DNA of 59,458 bases from assembly GCF_004341445.1 (NCBI RefSeq), contig NZ_SLXV01000015.1, forward strand, positions 1 to 59,458, given 5' to 3'. Numbering within the stretch: position 1 is the first letter of the stretch; each line of letters starts with the position of its first letter. The position numbers and the translations under genes are program-made. Shown here piece by piece: positions 1 through 8,346 of this stretch. The stretch is from Baia soyae (GTDB lineage: Bacteria > Bacillota > Bacilli > Thermoactinomycetales > Thermoactinomycetaceae). The notes under the pieces are model-generated. The model did not search any database and had not been told where the DNA came from. It saw only the letters and a program-made list of their open reading frames with translations.

Positions 1-94
1 TTGGATTCGTCAGACTTAAGTGAACCGCCTAGTGCGGAACCGCATGCTAGGTGGTGTGAGAGGTCGGGGGTTAATCACCCCCTCCTACTCGATT
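1..94 (+). mobile_element. 3' end of a group II intron (domains V and VI)
   Basis: Positions 22-55 form a 34-nt hairpin, the exact size of group II intron domain V: CCGCC (25-29) pairs with GGTGG (50-54), a TGCG/CGCA upper stem follows, the loop is GAAC-like and the 3' strand has a bulge. CGC at 26-28 opposite GTG, with a G-T wobble, matches the class C type of catalytic triad. Positions 58-90 form a domain VI-like hairpin (GGGGG/CCCCC) with an unpaired A at 87, seven bases before the probable 3' splice site near 94. The reverse transcriptase and the rest of the intron would lie upstream of the window. Class and exact 3' end are inferred. Confidence 0.72.
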
Positions 95-172
95 ATGTAT
101 GTTTGTGGTGTCCTTCAAGATATATTGAATTCTTATTTATTTTTGACAAGCTATTTATTATGCAAAAAGATA

Positions 173-202
173 TTGACTCCCATAAAAGTTATGTGCTAAG
201 AT
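173..202 (+). promoter_or_regulatory. sigma-A type promoter P1 of carD
   Basis: TTGACT (173-178) is separated by 18 bases from TAAGAT (197-202). TG one base upstream of the -10 box makes an extended -10. It lies after the intron end and ahead of carD. Confidence 0.6.
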
Positions 203-219
203 ATTCTTTTTAAAATTCA

Positions 220-248
220 TTGACAGCTATCTTCAGTTGTGATATCTT
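220..248 (+). promoter_or_regulatory. sigma-A type promoter P2 of carD
   Basis: TTGACA (220-225), 17 bases, TATCTT (243-248). A start near 255 would leave a leader of about 27 bases before the TTG start of carD. Confidence 0.6.
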
Positions 249-281
249 GGAAATAGATATTGTCTCTGGGGGTGGATCTAT

Positions 282-767
282 TTGTTCAATATTGGTGACA
301 AGGTGGTTTACCCGATGCACGGCGCTGGGATCATTGAATCCATTGAAGAGCGTGAGATCTTAGGGGAACGTAAACAATACTACGTGATGCGTATGCCAAT
401 TGGAGATCTTAAAGTAATGGTTCCTTTGCAGAGTATCAATAGTATCGGGCTGCGTGAGGTTGTCGACGAAAGTACGGTAGATCAGGTATTAGATCGTATG
501 AAAAATTTCGAAGAAGAAGAAACAACCAGCTGGAACCGCCGTTTTCGTGCCAATATGGACAAGATGAAAAGCGGAGATATCTACGAAGTTGCTGAAGTCG
601 TTCGCTCCTTGATGTTCCGTGATGAGGAGAAAGGACTTTCCACCGGTGAGAAAAAAATGTTAGACAACGCAAGACAAATTTTAATTAGCGAGTTAGCGCT
701 GGCTAGGGATTTACAGGCTGAACAGGTTTTTGAACTTATTGATGAAATTATTTCATCCCACACATAG
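282..767 (+). CDS. carD: CarD-family RNA polymerase-binding transcription regulator
   Basis: 161 residues. Residues 1-60 form the Tudor-like RNA polymerase interaction domain that opens with FNIGDKVVYPMHGAG, and residues 65-161 are the helical DNA-binding part. CarD proteins bind the beta subunit and stabilise open promoter complexes, often at rRNA promoters; that is family knowledge. The start is TTG at 282, preceded by a G-rich ribosome-binding site (268-275), and gives the family's normal first residues. It sits alone behind two promoters and before yacL. In B. subtilis disA precedes yacL, so this position differs from the model. Confidence 0.88.
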   Translation: MFNIGDKVVYPMHGAGIIESIEEREILGERKQYYVMRMPIGDLKVMVPLQSINSIGLREVVDESTVDQVLDRMKNFEEEETTSWNRRFRANMDKMKSGDIYEVAEVVRSLMFRDEEKGLSTGEKKMLDNARQILISELALARDLQAEQVFELIDEIISSHT

Positions 768-876
768 CTTTGAATTTTCACCTTATTTTTTGCGCTGGAT
801 GTAAAAATAGGTTTGTATTTCATTAATTTGTCTATACTGAATACTAGATTTGATTTGAGAGGGGAGGTGAAGCCCC

Positions 877-1971
877 ATGATGAATCGTTTTGTGCAATTA
901 GCATTCACACTCCTAGGAGCATCCGCGGGTTGGGTACTCGGTCCGAAGTTTTTTCGGGTGCTTCAAGAATCTCCTCTGAATTTTGGAGAAGTTCCGTTTT
1001 CAGGTTATGTTGGTGCTTTTATTGGGGCTGCGCTCTTATTTGTAGTAGCTATTCGTGTTTCGGAAAGTGTTATTAGCTGGATTAAGTGGTTTGAAGAACA
1101 CCTTGTAAAAATCCCAGCTGCGGATGGCTTATTTGGTGTATTTGGCTTAATTATGGGTCTTCTTATTGCATTTTTAATTCAACAACCCATTTCTGAACTT
1201 TCGATCCCAGGAGTAGAACGAGTTTTACCGATTATTGTATCGATTTTGTTTGGATATCTTGGTTTTAGTGTCGGTTATAAGAAAAAGGATGAGCTTATTA
1301 GTATCATTACTTTTGGTCGACAAGGAAGAGATAAACAAGCGAAAAAAGAGAATCAAGATATCGTTGAACACAAAATTTTGGATACCAGCGTCATTATCGA
1401 CGGACGGATCGCCGATATATGTCGGACGGGCTTTCTAGATGGAACGATCGTGATTCCTAGTTTTATTCTAGAAGAGTTGCAACACATCGCGGATTCCTCT
1501 GATGTATTGAAGAGAAATCGCGGCCGTCGGGGGCTTGATATCCTCAATAAGATCCAAAAAGAGCTTAATATGAAAGTATTAATCTATGAAGGTGATTTTG
1601 AGGATGTTGCGGAAGTGGACAGCAAATTAGTCAAGTTGGCTAAAGTGCTATCAGGTAAAGTGGTAACCAATGATTTTAACTTGAACAAAGTATGTGAACT
1701 ACAAGGTGTTAGCGTACTAAATATCAATGACTTAGCCAATGCTGTAAAACCAGTGGTGTTGCCAGGTGAAGAGATTAACGTTCAAGTGATTAAGGATGGA
1801 AAAGAGCATGGCCAAGGAGTTGCCTATCTAGATGATGGAACGATGATTGTCATTGAAGGAGGTCGGGAGTATATAGGAGATCATATTGATGTCCTTGTAA
1901 CCAGTGTACTTCAAACCTCGGCAGGCAGAATGATTTTTGCTAAGCCCAAGCTCCTAGAGCGTGCGTTATAA
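877..1971 (+). CDS. yacL: YacL-like membrane PIN/TRAM domain protein
   Basis: 364 residues, close to B. subtilis YacL. Four hydrophobic segments (about 5-22, 43-65, 82-102, 113-133) anchor it in the membrane. A cytoplasmic PIN nuclease-like domain begins at KILDTSVIIDGR with acidic residues D169, D175 and D266 (TNDFN). A TRAM RNA-binding domain occupies about 295-350. The layout suggests a membrane-tethered RNA nuclease or RNA-binding protein; its substrate is not known to me. ATG 877 follows GGGGAGGTGA with six bases' spacing. The next genes, ispD-ispF, follow as in Bacillus. Confidence 0.88.
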   Translation: MMNRFVQLAFTLLGASAGWVLGPKFFRVLQESPLNFGEVPFSGYVGAFIGAALLFVVAIRVSESVISWIKWFEEHLVKIPAADGLFGVFGLIMGLLIAFLIQQPISELSIPGVERVLPIIVSILFGYLGFSVGYKKKDELISIITFGRQGRDKQAKKENQDIVEHKILDTSVIIDGRIADICRTGFLDGTIVIPSFILEELQHIADSSDVLKRNRGRRGLDILNKIQKELNMKVLIYEGDFEDVAEVDSKLVKLAKVLSGKVVTNDFNLNKVCELQGVSVLNINDLANAVKPVVLPGEEINVQVIKDGKEHGQGVAYLDDGTMIVIEGGREYIGDHIDVLVTSVLQTSAGRMIFAKPKLLERAL

Positions 1972-1987
1972 TAAGAAATAAACAATA

Positions 1988-2029
1988 GCCCGTACGGTGT
2001 CTTCTGATGCCGGCGGGCACTGTTTTATT
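1988..2029 (+). terminator. weak terminator-like hairpin after yacL
   Basis: GCCCG and CGGGC flank an imperfect stem, followed by the T-rich run TGTTTTATTT. The inner pairing is poor, so it may only partly reduce readthrough into ispD. Confidence 0.4.
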
Positions 2030-2050
2030 TATGTATGAGGAGAATGGATC

Positions 2051-2740
2051 ATGAGTGTTGGAGTTGTCATCCCCGCTGCTGGCCAAGGAAAGCGTATGGG
2101 TAGCAAGGTGAGTAAACCGTTCCTATTGCTAGATGGACAGCCCATTTTGGTTCACACACTTCGGCTTTTTGAGACCCATCCTCAGGTGGATGAGATTATC
2201 TTGGTCACGAAAAAAGAAGAGATACGTGGGACAGAAGAAATGCTCAGACCATATGGCTTTGCTAAGGTAAAGGCGATTGTTGAAGGTGGACGAGAGAGAC
2301 AAGAGAGTGTATATATGGGATTGCAACGTTGCCAAAGTGATTGGGTTTTAATCCACGATGCTGTGCGTCCGTTTGTCACACATGAAGCACTGGATTGTTT
2401 GATTCGAGAGGTAAAGGCTACCAAGGCAGCAATCTTAGCGGTACCTGTAAAAGATACAATTAAACAGATAAATAGTGATAGCTGGGTCACAAGTACCCCG
2501 GCGCGAAGTGAATTGGTCTCGGTGCAGACACCACAAGGATTTAGTAGGGATTTAATTGTACAAGCTCATCAGAAGGCTCTTGAGGATCCGAATTGGGCGA
2601 CGGATGATTCAATGTTGATCGAGCAGATGGGATTCCCTGTAAAAGTAGTAGAAGGTGAATATAATAATATTAAGATTACTACTCCTGAAGACCTTGTGCT
2701 TGCCGAGAAAATATGGGAGATTAGGAGAGTAGAAGTATGA
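2051..2740 (+). CDS. ispD: 2-C-methyl-D-erythritol 4-phosphate cytidylyltransferase
   Basis: 229 residues. It transfers CMP from CTP to methylerythritol 4-phosphate, the third step of the MEP isoprenoid pathway. Visible family motifs are the nucleotide-binding loop [17 protein letters not shown] (8-24, with R14 and K22), IHDAVRPF (101-108), QTPQGF (159-164) and [10 protein letters not shown] (206-215). GAGGAGA precedes ATG 2051. The stop overlaps the ispF start by four bases, so the two pathway enzymes are translationally coupled. Confidence 0.96.
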   Translation: MSVGVVIPAAGQGKRMGSKVSKPFLLLDGQPILVHTLRLFETHPQVDEIILVTKKEEIRGTEEMLRPYGFAKVKAIVEGGRERQESVYMGLQRCQSDWVLIHDAVRPFVTHEALDCLIREVKATKAAILAVPVKDTIKQINSDSWVTSTPARSELVSVQTPQGFSRDLIVQAHQKALEDPNWATDDSMLIEQMGFPVKVVEGEYNNIKITTPEDLVLAEKIWEIRRVEV

Positions 2741-3213
2741 TTCGGATTGGACAAGGCTTTGATGTGCATCAGTTAGCAGGGGGGTACCCTCTGATTTTAG
2801 GCGGAGTGCAGATTCCGTATGAAAAGGGTCTGGTTGGTCATTCTGATGCAGACGTGTTATTACATACGATTACAGATGCTATTTTAGGTGCGGTTACTAT
2901 GGGAGATATCGGTAAGCATTTCCCTGATACGGATCCAGCTTACAAAGGTGCAGATAGCGCGAAGTTGTTGACGCATGTATGGGAATTGGTGAAGGTGAAG
3001 GGGTATCGTCTGGGAAATGTAGATGCGACGATTATCGCTCAAAAGCCGAAGATGGCTTCGTATATTCCGTTGATGCAGAAACGGATTGCGGAGTTGCTTG
3101 AGGCGGAGTTGGAGCAGGTGAATGTGAAGGCTACGACGACGGAACAGTTAGGGTTTGCTGGTCGTGGTGAGGGGATTGCTTCGATGGCGGTTGTGTTGTT
3201 GGAGAAACGGTAG
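2737..3213 (+). CDS. ispF: 2-C-methyl-D-erythritol 2,4-cyclodiphosphate synthase
   Basis: 158 residues, the standard size. It cyclises CDP-methylerythritol 2-phosphate with release of CMP. Zinc ligands D9, H11 and H43 are present in GQGFDVHQL and LLHTITDA. The substrate motif HSDAD is at 35-39, and [16 protein letters not shown] lies near the C-terminus. The start ATGA overlaps the stop of ispD. The step between IspD and IspF (IspE) is not encoded in this window. Confidence 0.96.
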   Translation: MIRIGQGFDVHQLAGGYPLILGGVQIPYEKGLVGHSDADVLLHTITDAILGAVTMGDIGKHFPDTDPAYKGADSAKLLTHVWELVKVKGYRLGNVDATIIAQKPKMASYIPLMQKRIAELLEAELEQVNVKATTTEQLGFAGRGEGIASMAVVLLEKR

Positions 3214-3340
3214 TTTTGAGGTTTTGGGTGATGAGTTGGCTTAAGGATGAAGCCTGGCTGATTAGGGAGTTTATTCGATGTGTTCGGAGTGGGAGTTATT
3301 CGGTGATCGAGTAATGGGCTTGTTAGATAATCAGGGCTCG

Positions 3341-3529
3341 GTGCATGTATCTGTCCACAGCTCAATAGTGAGCCTGCAGGGATGTGGGGTGTGGCCGCTC
3401 CGTCTTTCTCCGCTCGGGCAAGTGGCAAAAACTCGCAAAGAACGTTCAAACATTTGCCACAAAACGCCCTCGCTTCTAAGGACTGCGCTGGGTAGACTCA
3501 CTAACATCGCAGTGGTCAGATACATTGCC
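3341..3529. repeat. palindromic element A (about 190 bp)
   Basis: The outer arms at 3341-3358 and 3512-3529 are inverted repeats sharing ATGTATCTGnCCAC; TAGTGAG also recurs in both arms (3366-3372 and its complement). The centre is a perfect 8-bp stem, GTGGCAAA (3422-3429) with TTTGCCAC (3453-3460). It closes a loop containing AACTCGCAAAG and TTCAAACA. The loop is nearly the reverse complement of the loop in element B, and the stem sequences differ although both pair perfectly. Confidence 0.72.
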
Positions 3530-3695
3530 CCTAATTCCTCTCGATTGAGCAAAGGGTCCTAGCAAGGACTGAAAACAAGTAAATAACTAGCTAAACAACA
3601 ATCTAAGTAGAAGCTTTACAATCAAACGATTTTCAAAAAAAGCATGTGTCATAGGCAGAGCCAGAAAACAAACAAAATATAGTGTAGGCATACGA

Positions 3696-3890
3696 TCTGA
3701 CAGAAATGGTGCAAGTGAATGTACCTTTGACGCCTCTCAGAGTGGAAGCGGGTGGCGCAGGGAAGAAGCGAGCAACATGTTTGAGCGAACTTTGCGAGTT
3801 TTGCTCGCGCACGTAGCCACCCGCTGTAGCGGTCTTTTCTACTTCTCTGCAAGGCGGAAAGAGTACTGAACTTGCACCATTTCTGCCAGA
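3696..3890. repeat. palindromic element B (about 195 bp)
   Basis: The 21-bp ends at 3696-3716 and 3870-3890 are inverted repeats with one mismatch (core CAGAAATGGTGCAAGT). Imperfect pairing continues inward, with CTTT, CGCCT and CAGAG in both arms, then AGCGGGTGGC. A perfect inner stem follows, GCGAGCAA (3768-3775) with TTGCTCGC (3801-3808). The central loop is element A's loop in the opposite orientation. The longer arm is on the right here and on the left in A, as expected for an inverted copy. I see no coding capacity. Confidence 0.78.
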
Positions 3891-3941
3891 ACGATAAGCT
3901 ATCTATACCCCAAAAGATAAAATGAACTTGAACTTAGTTAT

Positions 3942-3970
3942 TTGAACTTAGTATTTGATCCTACTATCTA
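3942..3970 (+). promoter_or_regulatory. possible promoter of gltX
   Basis: TTGAAC (3942-3947), 17 bases, TATCTA (3965-3970). The upstream segment contains a direct repeat of TTGAACTTAG (3928-3937 and 3942-3951), so a second -35-like copy lies 14 bases earlier. Confidence 0.45.
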
Positions 3971-4012
3971 TAAAAACGAAACTAACTAACTTACTACGAG
4001 GAGAGAAGAACC

Positions 4013-5473
4013 ATGACAGTTCGCACTCGATACGCACCAAGCCCTACTGGTTACTTACATATTGGCGGAGCACGTACTGCCCTATTCAGCTACTTATTTG
4101 CCAAAAAGAACGGCGGACAATTCATCTTACGAATTGAGGATACAGATACCGAACGTAACATAGAAGGTGCAGATTTAGAGCAAATGAACGGCTTAGAGTG
4201 GCTAGGCGTCGTTGCAGATGAATCAACGGAAAAAGGTGGACCATGCGAGCCGTATCGTTGTATGCAACGCCTCGATCTCTATACAGAGTATGCGGATCGA
4301 CTTGTAGCAGAGGGGAAAGCCTACTACAGCTATGCAAACCAAGCTGAGTTAGAGCAAGAGCGTGAAGAACAACTGGCTCGTGGTGAAGCGCCGAAGTTTA
4401 GTGGATGGGATCGTCATCTGAGTGAGGAGCAGATTGCGACATATCAAGCAGAAGGGCGTGTTCCGAGTATTCGTTTGGCTGTTCTGCCTGATCAAATGCT
4501 AGCTTTTTCGGATTACGTACGTGGTGATGTAGAGTTTGATTCCAATGGAATTGGCGATTTTATCATCGTTCGTCCGGATGGCCGCCCTACTTACAACTTT
4601 GCGGTTGTGATTGATGATGCGCTGATGAACATCACCCATGTGATTCGTGGAGAAGAACATATTTCTAATACGCCTCGTCAGCTATGTGTTGCTCAGGCGC
4701 TTGGATTTGAAGCACCGAAGTTTGCACATATCCCGTTGATTCTCAATCATGAAGGGAAAAAAATGAGCAAGCGTGATGAATCGATTGTTCAATTTATTAG
4801 CCAATATCGTGATCTTGGTTACTTACCAGAAGCGATTGTGAATTTCTTGGCACTACTCGGCTGGTCTCCTGAAGGAGAAGAGGAGATCTTTACCCTTGAA
4901 GAATTAACATATCTCTTCTCCCTAGAGAGAGTGTCGAAGTCGCCAGCAACGTTTGATACAGCTAAGTTGAAGTGGATGAACAACTATTATATTAAGAAAT
5001 CAAGCCTAGAACGGATTACGGATCTTGCCATACCTTATCTAGAAAAGGCAGGTAAAATTTCATCCTCCCTTACTCCGGAGCAAAAGGAATGGATAACACG
5101 GTTAGTGGGGCTTTATCAAGAGCAGTTGGACGAGATATCCCAAATCGTGGAGCTATCGGATATTTTCTTCCGCCAAGATATTCACTATTCTTCAGAGGCT
5201 GAGCAAATTCTGGCTGAGGATTCTGTGCTGGCGGTTATTTCAAGCTATGTCTCACAAGTTCAAGCGCAAGATGAATTAGATGTGGCAACTGTTAAATCCA
5301 TGTTTAAAGCAGTGCAAAAAGAGACTGGCTTTAAAGGAAAGCAGCTCTTTATGCCAGTGCGTGCGGTGATTTCTGGAGAGACACACGGTCCAGACTTGAC
5401 TGAAACGATTTTGCTTCTAGGAAAAGACACAGTTGTAAAACGTTTACAAAGCTTCGTTGACAAACGTTCCTAG
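4013..5473 (+). CDS. gltX: glutamyl-tRNA synthetase
   Basis: 486 residues, class I synthetase. The HIGH-type motif is in PSPTGYLHIGGARTA (9-23), and the KMSKS-type loop KKMSKRDES lies near residue 250. It charges tRNA-Glu. In Bacillales that lack GlnRS it also mischarges tRNA-Gln for later transamidation, which is family knowledge I infer here. GAGGAGAGAAGAACC precedes ATG 4013. The gene is followed by the T-box controlled cysE-cysS unit, as in Bacillus. Confidence 0.97.
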   Translation: MTVRTRYAPSPTGYLHIGGARTALFSYLFAKKNGGQFILRIEDTDTERNIEGADLEQMNGLEWLGVVADESTEKGGPCEPYRCMQRLDLYTEYADRLVAEGKAYYSYANQAELEQEREEQLARGEAPKFSGWDRHLSEEQIATYQAEGRVPSIRLAVLPDQMLAFSDYVRGDVEFDSNGIGDFIIVRPDGRPTYNFAVVIDDALMNITHVIRGEEHISNTPRQLCVAQALGFEAPKFAHIPLILNHEGKKMSKRDESIVQFISQYRDLGYLPEAIVNFLALLGWSPEGEEEIFTLEELTYLFSLERVSKSPATFDTAKLKWMNNYYIKKSSLERITDLAIPYLEKAGKISSSLTPEQKEWITRLVGLYQEQLDEISQIVELSDIFFRQDIHYSSEAEQILAEDSVLAVISSYVSQVQAQDELDVATVKSMFKAVQKETGFKGKQLFMPVRAVISGETHGPDLTETILLLGKDTVVKRLQSFVDKRS

Positions 5474-5486
5474 AATCAGAGAGAAT
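5457..5486 (+). promoter_or_regulatory. possible promoter for the cysE-cysS T-box
   Basis: TTGACA (5457-5462) lies in the last codons of gltX, 18 bases before GAGAAT (5481-5486). The -10 box is a weak match. The placement just before stem I of the T-box is suitable. Confidence 0.4.
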
Positions 5487-5499
5487 AGAGTTAAATTCA

Positions 5500-5775
5500 T
5501 ACGGGTTTGCGATGATTGGGAAAAGTATAGATGATCGTTGTTTTCAGAGAGAGGTCGAGCGGTGAGACGGCCTTAGCGATGTCATCTAGAAGTGCCCCCA
5601 AGAGCTAATTTCTCAAACAGATGGTTGATCGGTTGACTATCTCAGTAGAGGAGTTCGGTATCCTACCGTTATCAAGGACTTAAGGGGAATCGACTTTTGA
5701 TGGGTGGATTCAAACAGAGTGGAACCGCGGGCAAACCGTCTCTGTAGCAACTGTGCTATGGAGACGGTTTTTTGT
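5500..5775 (+). promoter_or_regulatory. T-box riboswitch, cysteine specifier
   Basis: Stem I has TAGATGA (5528-5534) pairing with TCATCTA (5582-5588), AGTA at 5524-5527 as the loop E motif, an AGAGAG segment, and the specifier codon TGC at 5593-5595 after GAAG, which reads cysteine. Stem III is GTAG...CTAC (5645-5665). The T-box motif GTGGAACCGCGGGC is at 5719-5732. Its TGGA would pair with the tRNA 3' end, with A matching the U73 discriminator of tRNA-Cys. Uncharged tRNA-Cys should stabilise the antiterminator and allow cysE-cysS transcription. Confidence 0.93.
5734..5775 (+). terminator. T-box regulated terminator
   Basis: AACCGTCTC (5734-5742) pairs with GAGACGGTT (5761-5769), followed by TTTTTG. 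It competes with the T-box antiterminator immediately upstream. Confidence 0.92.
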
Positions 5776-5805
5776 TTTATTCGACAGATGAGGGGAGAAC
5801 GTTGT

Positions 5806-6552
5806 ATGTCATGGTTGAGTAAAATGGGCGCAATTCGGAGAGCGATTCAGGCAGATATCCAAGCTGTCTTTGATCGAGATCCAGCGGCAAGAAATACGAT
5901 TGAAGTCATTTTTACGTATGCAGGGTTACATGCGATTTGGGCTCATCGAGTAGCGCATTGGTTTTATAAGAAAGGTTGGTACCTGATTGCTCGTTTGATT
6001 TCACAGAGTAATCGGTTCCATACAGGTATCGAAATCCACCCAGGTGCCAAAATAGGGATTGGATGTTTTATTGATCACGGGATGGGTGTGGTAATCGGGG
6101 AAACATGTGAGATCGGCAACTACGTAACCATCTATCAAGGAGTTACATTAGGCGGTACAGGAAAAGAAAAGGGAAAACGCCATCCCACGGTTGAGGATCA
6201 TGTACTCATTGCCTCAGGTGCTAAGGTCTTAGGATCGATCCGTGTTGGACGGTGCGCTCGCATTGGAGCAGGTTCGGTTGTGTTAAGGGAGGTACCTGCA
6301 AACTCAACGGTTGTAGGTGTTCCTGGACGAATTGTGGTTCAGGATGGGGTTCGGGTTCAAACGGATCTCGACCAAGTAAACCTCCCAGACCCTGTAGCAG
6401 AGATGTTTCGTGGATTACAGGGAGAAATCGGGTTGCTAAAACAAGAAATAGAACGCTTAAAACAAGCACAAAATGGACAAACGAAGCTGATATCAGAAGG
6501 ACAACAAGGAGGTAACAACCATGACAATCAAGCTGTTCAATACACTGACTAG
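5806..6552 (+). CDS. cysE: serine O-acetyltransferase
   Basis: 248 residues. It acetylates serine with acetyl-CoA, the first committed step of cysteine synthesis. A helical N-terminus (1-70) is followed by left-handed beta-helix hexapeptide repeats. The catalytic D90-H91 pair is in [14 protein letters not shown] and a second histidine is H126. I chose ATG 5806, behind AGGGGAGA. The longer open frame from 5704 runs through the T-box terminator and cannot be translated as such. The C-terminal tail overlaps cysS by 32 bases, so the two are coupled. Confidence 0.95.
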   Translation: MSWLSKMGAIRRAIQADIQAVFDRDPAARNTIEVIFTYAGLHAIWAHRVAHWFYKKGWYLIARLISQSNRFHTGIEIHPGAKIGIGCFIDHGMGVVIGETCEIGNYVTIYQGVTLGGTGKEKGKRHPTVEDHVLIASGAKVLGSIRVGRCARIGAGSVVLREVPANSTVVGVPGRIVVQDGVRVQTDLDQVNLPDPVAEMFRGLQGEIGLLKQEIERLKQAQNGQTKLISEGQQGGNNHDNQAVQYTD

Positions 6553-7918
6553 ACAAAAAGAAACTCTTACCACCCTAGAGGAAAATAAGATTAGTATGTA
6601 TGTTTGTGGTCCAACCGTCTATAGTTATATTCATATCGGGAATGCTCGCTGTTTTGTATTCTTCGATGTAGCAAGGCGTTTCTTAGAGTATCGCGGATAT
6701 GAGGTAAACTATGTACAAAATTTCACCGATGTAGATGATCGTTTGATTAATGCTTCGATTGAGACAGGGTTATCGGTGCCAGAAATTGCCGAGCGCTATA
6801 TTGAGGCATACTTTGAGGATATGGATTCCCTAGGAGTAAAAAGGGCAACCACTCATCCACGGGCTACTGAAAACATTCAAGAGATGATTGAATTTATTCA
6901 GGGGCTAATCGAAAAAGGATATGCCTATGAAACAAACGGCGATGTCTACTACCGCTCCTTGAAAAAAGAAGGATACGGGTGCCTGTCGCATCATTCATTA
7001 GAAGACTTGAAGTCGGGTGCTCGTGTAGAAGTGAATGATTTAAAGGAGAGTCCACTCGATTTCGCGCTATGGAAAGCTGCGAAGCCAGGTGAAATTAGTT
7101 GGGATACTCCATGGGGGACGGGGCGTCCGGGATGGCACATTGAATGTTCAGCTATGGCTCGCAGATATCTTGGGGATACTTTGGATATACATGCTGGAGG
7201 AATTGACCTTTGCTTCCCACACCATGAAAACGAAATTGCCCAGAGTGAAGCGATGACAGGTGAGACGTTTGTTCGTTATTGGCTGCATAATGAATTTATC
7301 AATATGAACAATGTAAAGATGTCTAAATCAATTGGAAACGTCATGAGTGTAGTAGAGTTGCGTAAACATTTCCAGCCACTTGCTTTGCGCTATTTCTTGT
7401 TATCGACTCATTACCGGAACCCAATGAATTTCACGGAAGATACGCTCAAACAAGCAGATGAGAGTGTATCTCGCATCCAGACAGCCTATGAAAATCTACA
7501 GCACCGCACCCTGTCTGCACAAGTTGGAGAAGTAGATGGAAGCATTGTGTCTCAATTAGAGGATTTAACCAGCCGATTTGTAGCAGAGATGAGTGATGAT
7601 TTTAACTCTGCTAATGCGATTACGGTCGTGTTTGATGGTGTTAGGCTGGCAAATGATTTGGTGTCTCGAGAAGTAATCACAGAAGAAACGGGCAAACTTG
7701 TAGTAAAGTGGTTTGAAACGTTTGCCGGAACTATTTTAGGGTTGATTCATAGCGATGGGAAGTCTTTGGAAGATGAAATCGAAGCGCTCATTGAAGAACG
7801 GCAGCAGGCTAGAAAGGATCGCGATTTTGCTCTAGCAGATGCGATTCGTAATCAATTATTGGAGCAGGGGATTATCCTAGAAGATACTCCTCAAGGTGTG
7901 CGATGGAAGAGAAAATAA
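6521..7918 (+). CDS. cysS: cysteinyl-tRNA synthetase
   Basis: 465 residues, class I synthetase. C29 in [14 protein letters not shown] is the first zinc ligand and carries the HIGH motif at 38-41. WHIECSAM (about 210) and HHENE (about 234-238) supply the others. KMSKSIGN lies near 266-273. AAGGAGGTAACAACC, inside the cysE coding end, precedes ATG 6521. Pairing with cysE under a cysteine T-box ties cysteine synthesis and charging to tRNA-Cys charging. Confidence 0.97.
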   Translation: MTIKLFNTLTRQKETLTTLEENKISMYVCGPTVYSYIHIGNARCFVFFDVARRFLEYRGYEVNYVQNFTDVDDRLINASIETGLSVPEIAERYIEAYFEDMDSLGVKRATTHPRATENIQEMIEFIQGLIEKGYAYETNGDVYYRSLKKEGYGCLSHHSLEDLKSGARVEVNDLKESPLDFALWKAAKPGEISWDTPWGTGRPGWHIECSAMARRYLGDTLDIHAGGIDLCFPHHENEIAQSEAMTGETFVRYWLHNEFINMNNVKMSKSIGNVMSVVELRKHFQPLALRYFLLSTHYRNPMNFTEDTLKQADESVSRIQTAYENLQHRTLSAQVGEVDGSIVSQLEDLTSRFVAEMSDDFNSANAITVVFDGVRLANDLVSREVITEETGKLVVKWFETFAGTILGLIHSDGKSLEDEIEALIEERQQARKDRDFALADAIRNQLLEQGIILEDTPQGVRWKRK

Positions 7919-8331
7919 ATCCGTATTTGTTAGGGATGGGGGGAGCAGGCCTAGATAAGTCCCCATCTCATATCCATCCCCTATTACAAGCATATGTAGG
8001 GGACTCCGTGTATGAAGTGTATGTACGGTACCACCTTCTTGCCATTGGAGTGGTTAAGCCGAATGAACTACAAAAAAGAGCTATCCAATATGTATCGGCA
8101 GTGGCGCAAGCAAAAGCGAGTCGTATTATTGAAAGTGAATTGACAGAGGAAGAAGCGGATGTGTTTCGTCGAGGACGTAATGCCAAATCAGGTAGTGTGG
8201 CGAAAAGTGCTTCGGTAGCGCAGTATCGCTATAGTACAGGCTTAGAGTCATTGATTGGATATCTGTATCTATCGAGTCGGCAAGAGAGACTCGAACAATT
8301 AATGAAGCAAATTATAGCAGCGTGTGAATGA
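7903..8331 (+). CDS. mrnC: Mini-ribonuclease III
   Basis: 142 residues. It is a stand-alone RNase III catalytic domain without a double-stranded RNA-binding domain, which in Bacillus matures 23S rRNA ends. The signature YVGDSVYEVYVRYHLL carries catalytic D34. RGRNAKSG (near 90-97) and YRYSTGLESLIGYLYL are family motifs, the latter with the second acidic position. ATG 7903 overlaps the end of cysS by 16 bases. The N-terminus is about a dozen residues longer than in Bacillus, so a later start is possible. Confidence 0.93.
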   Translation: MEEKINPYLLGMGGAGLDKSPSHIHPLLQAYVGDSVYEVYVRYHLLAIGVVKPNELQKRAIQYVSAVAQAKASRIIESELTEEEADVFRRGRNAKSGSVAKSASVAQYRYSTGLESLIGYLYLSSRQERLEQLMKQIIAACE

Positions 8332-8346
8332 TAGGAGGAGATCATC

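Larger units (their letters stand above)
3214..3928. other. gene-free ispF-gltX region with palindromic elements
   Basis: About 800 bases separate ispF from gltX. Short open frames on both strands (for example 3278-3562 plus and 3649-3852 minus) have biased composition, no good ribosome-binding site and run through inverted repeats, so I do not call genes. The region holds a small hairpin near 3238-3254 (GGCTT/AAGCC), the two palindromic elements listed separately, and A/T-rich sequence between and after them. Confidence 0.7.

Noticed and set aside
1-213. Open frame of 70 codons at the window start
   Set aside because: It runs through the group II intron domain V and VI hairpins and the carD promoter region; such frames are a by-product of intron ends.
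3278-3562. 94-codon open frame between ispF and gltX
   Set aside because: It crosses palindromic element A, has no convincing ribosome-binding site and no recognisable domain.
3649-3852. 67-codon minus-strand frame between ispF and gltX
   Set aside because: It lies inside palindromic element B; its apparent coding content follows from the repeat.
3214-4012. T-box or other tRNA-sensing leader for gltX
   Set aside because: No T-box core (GGTGGNACCGCG) is present upstream of gltX; the only one is before cysE.
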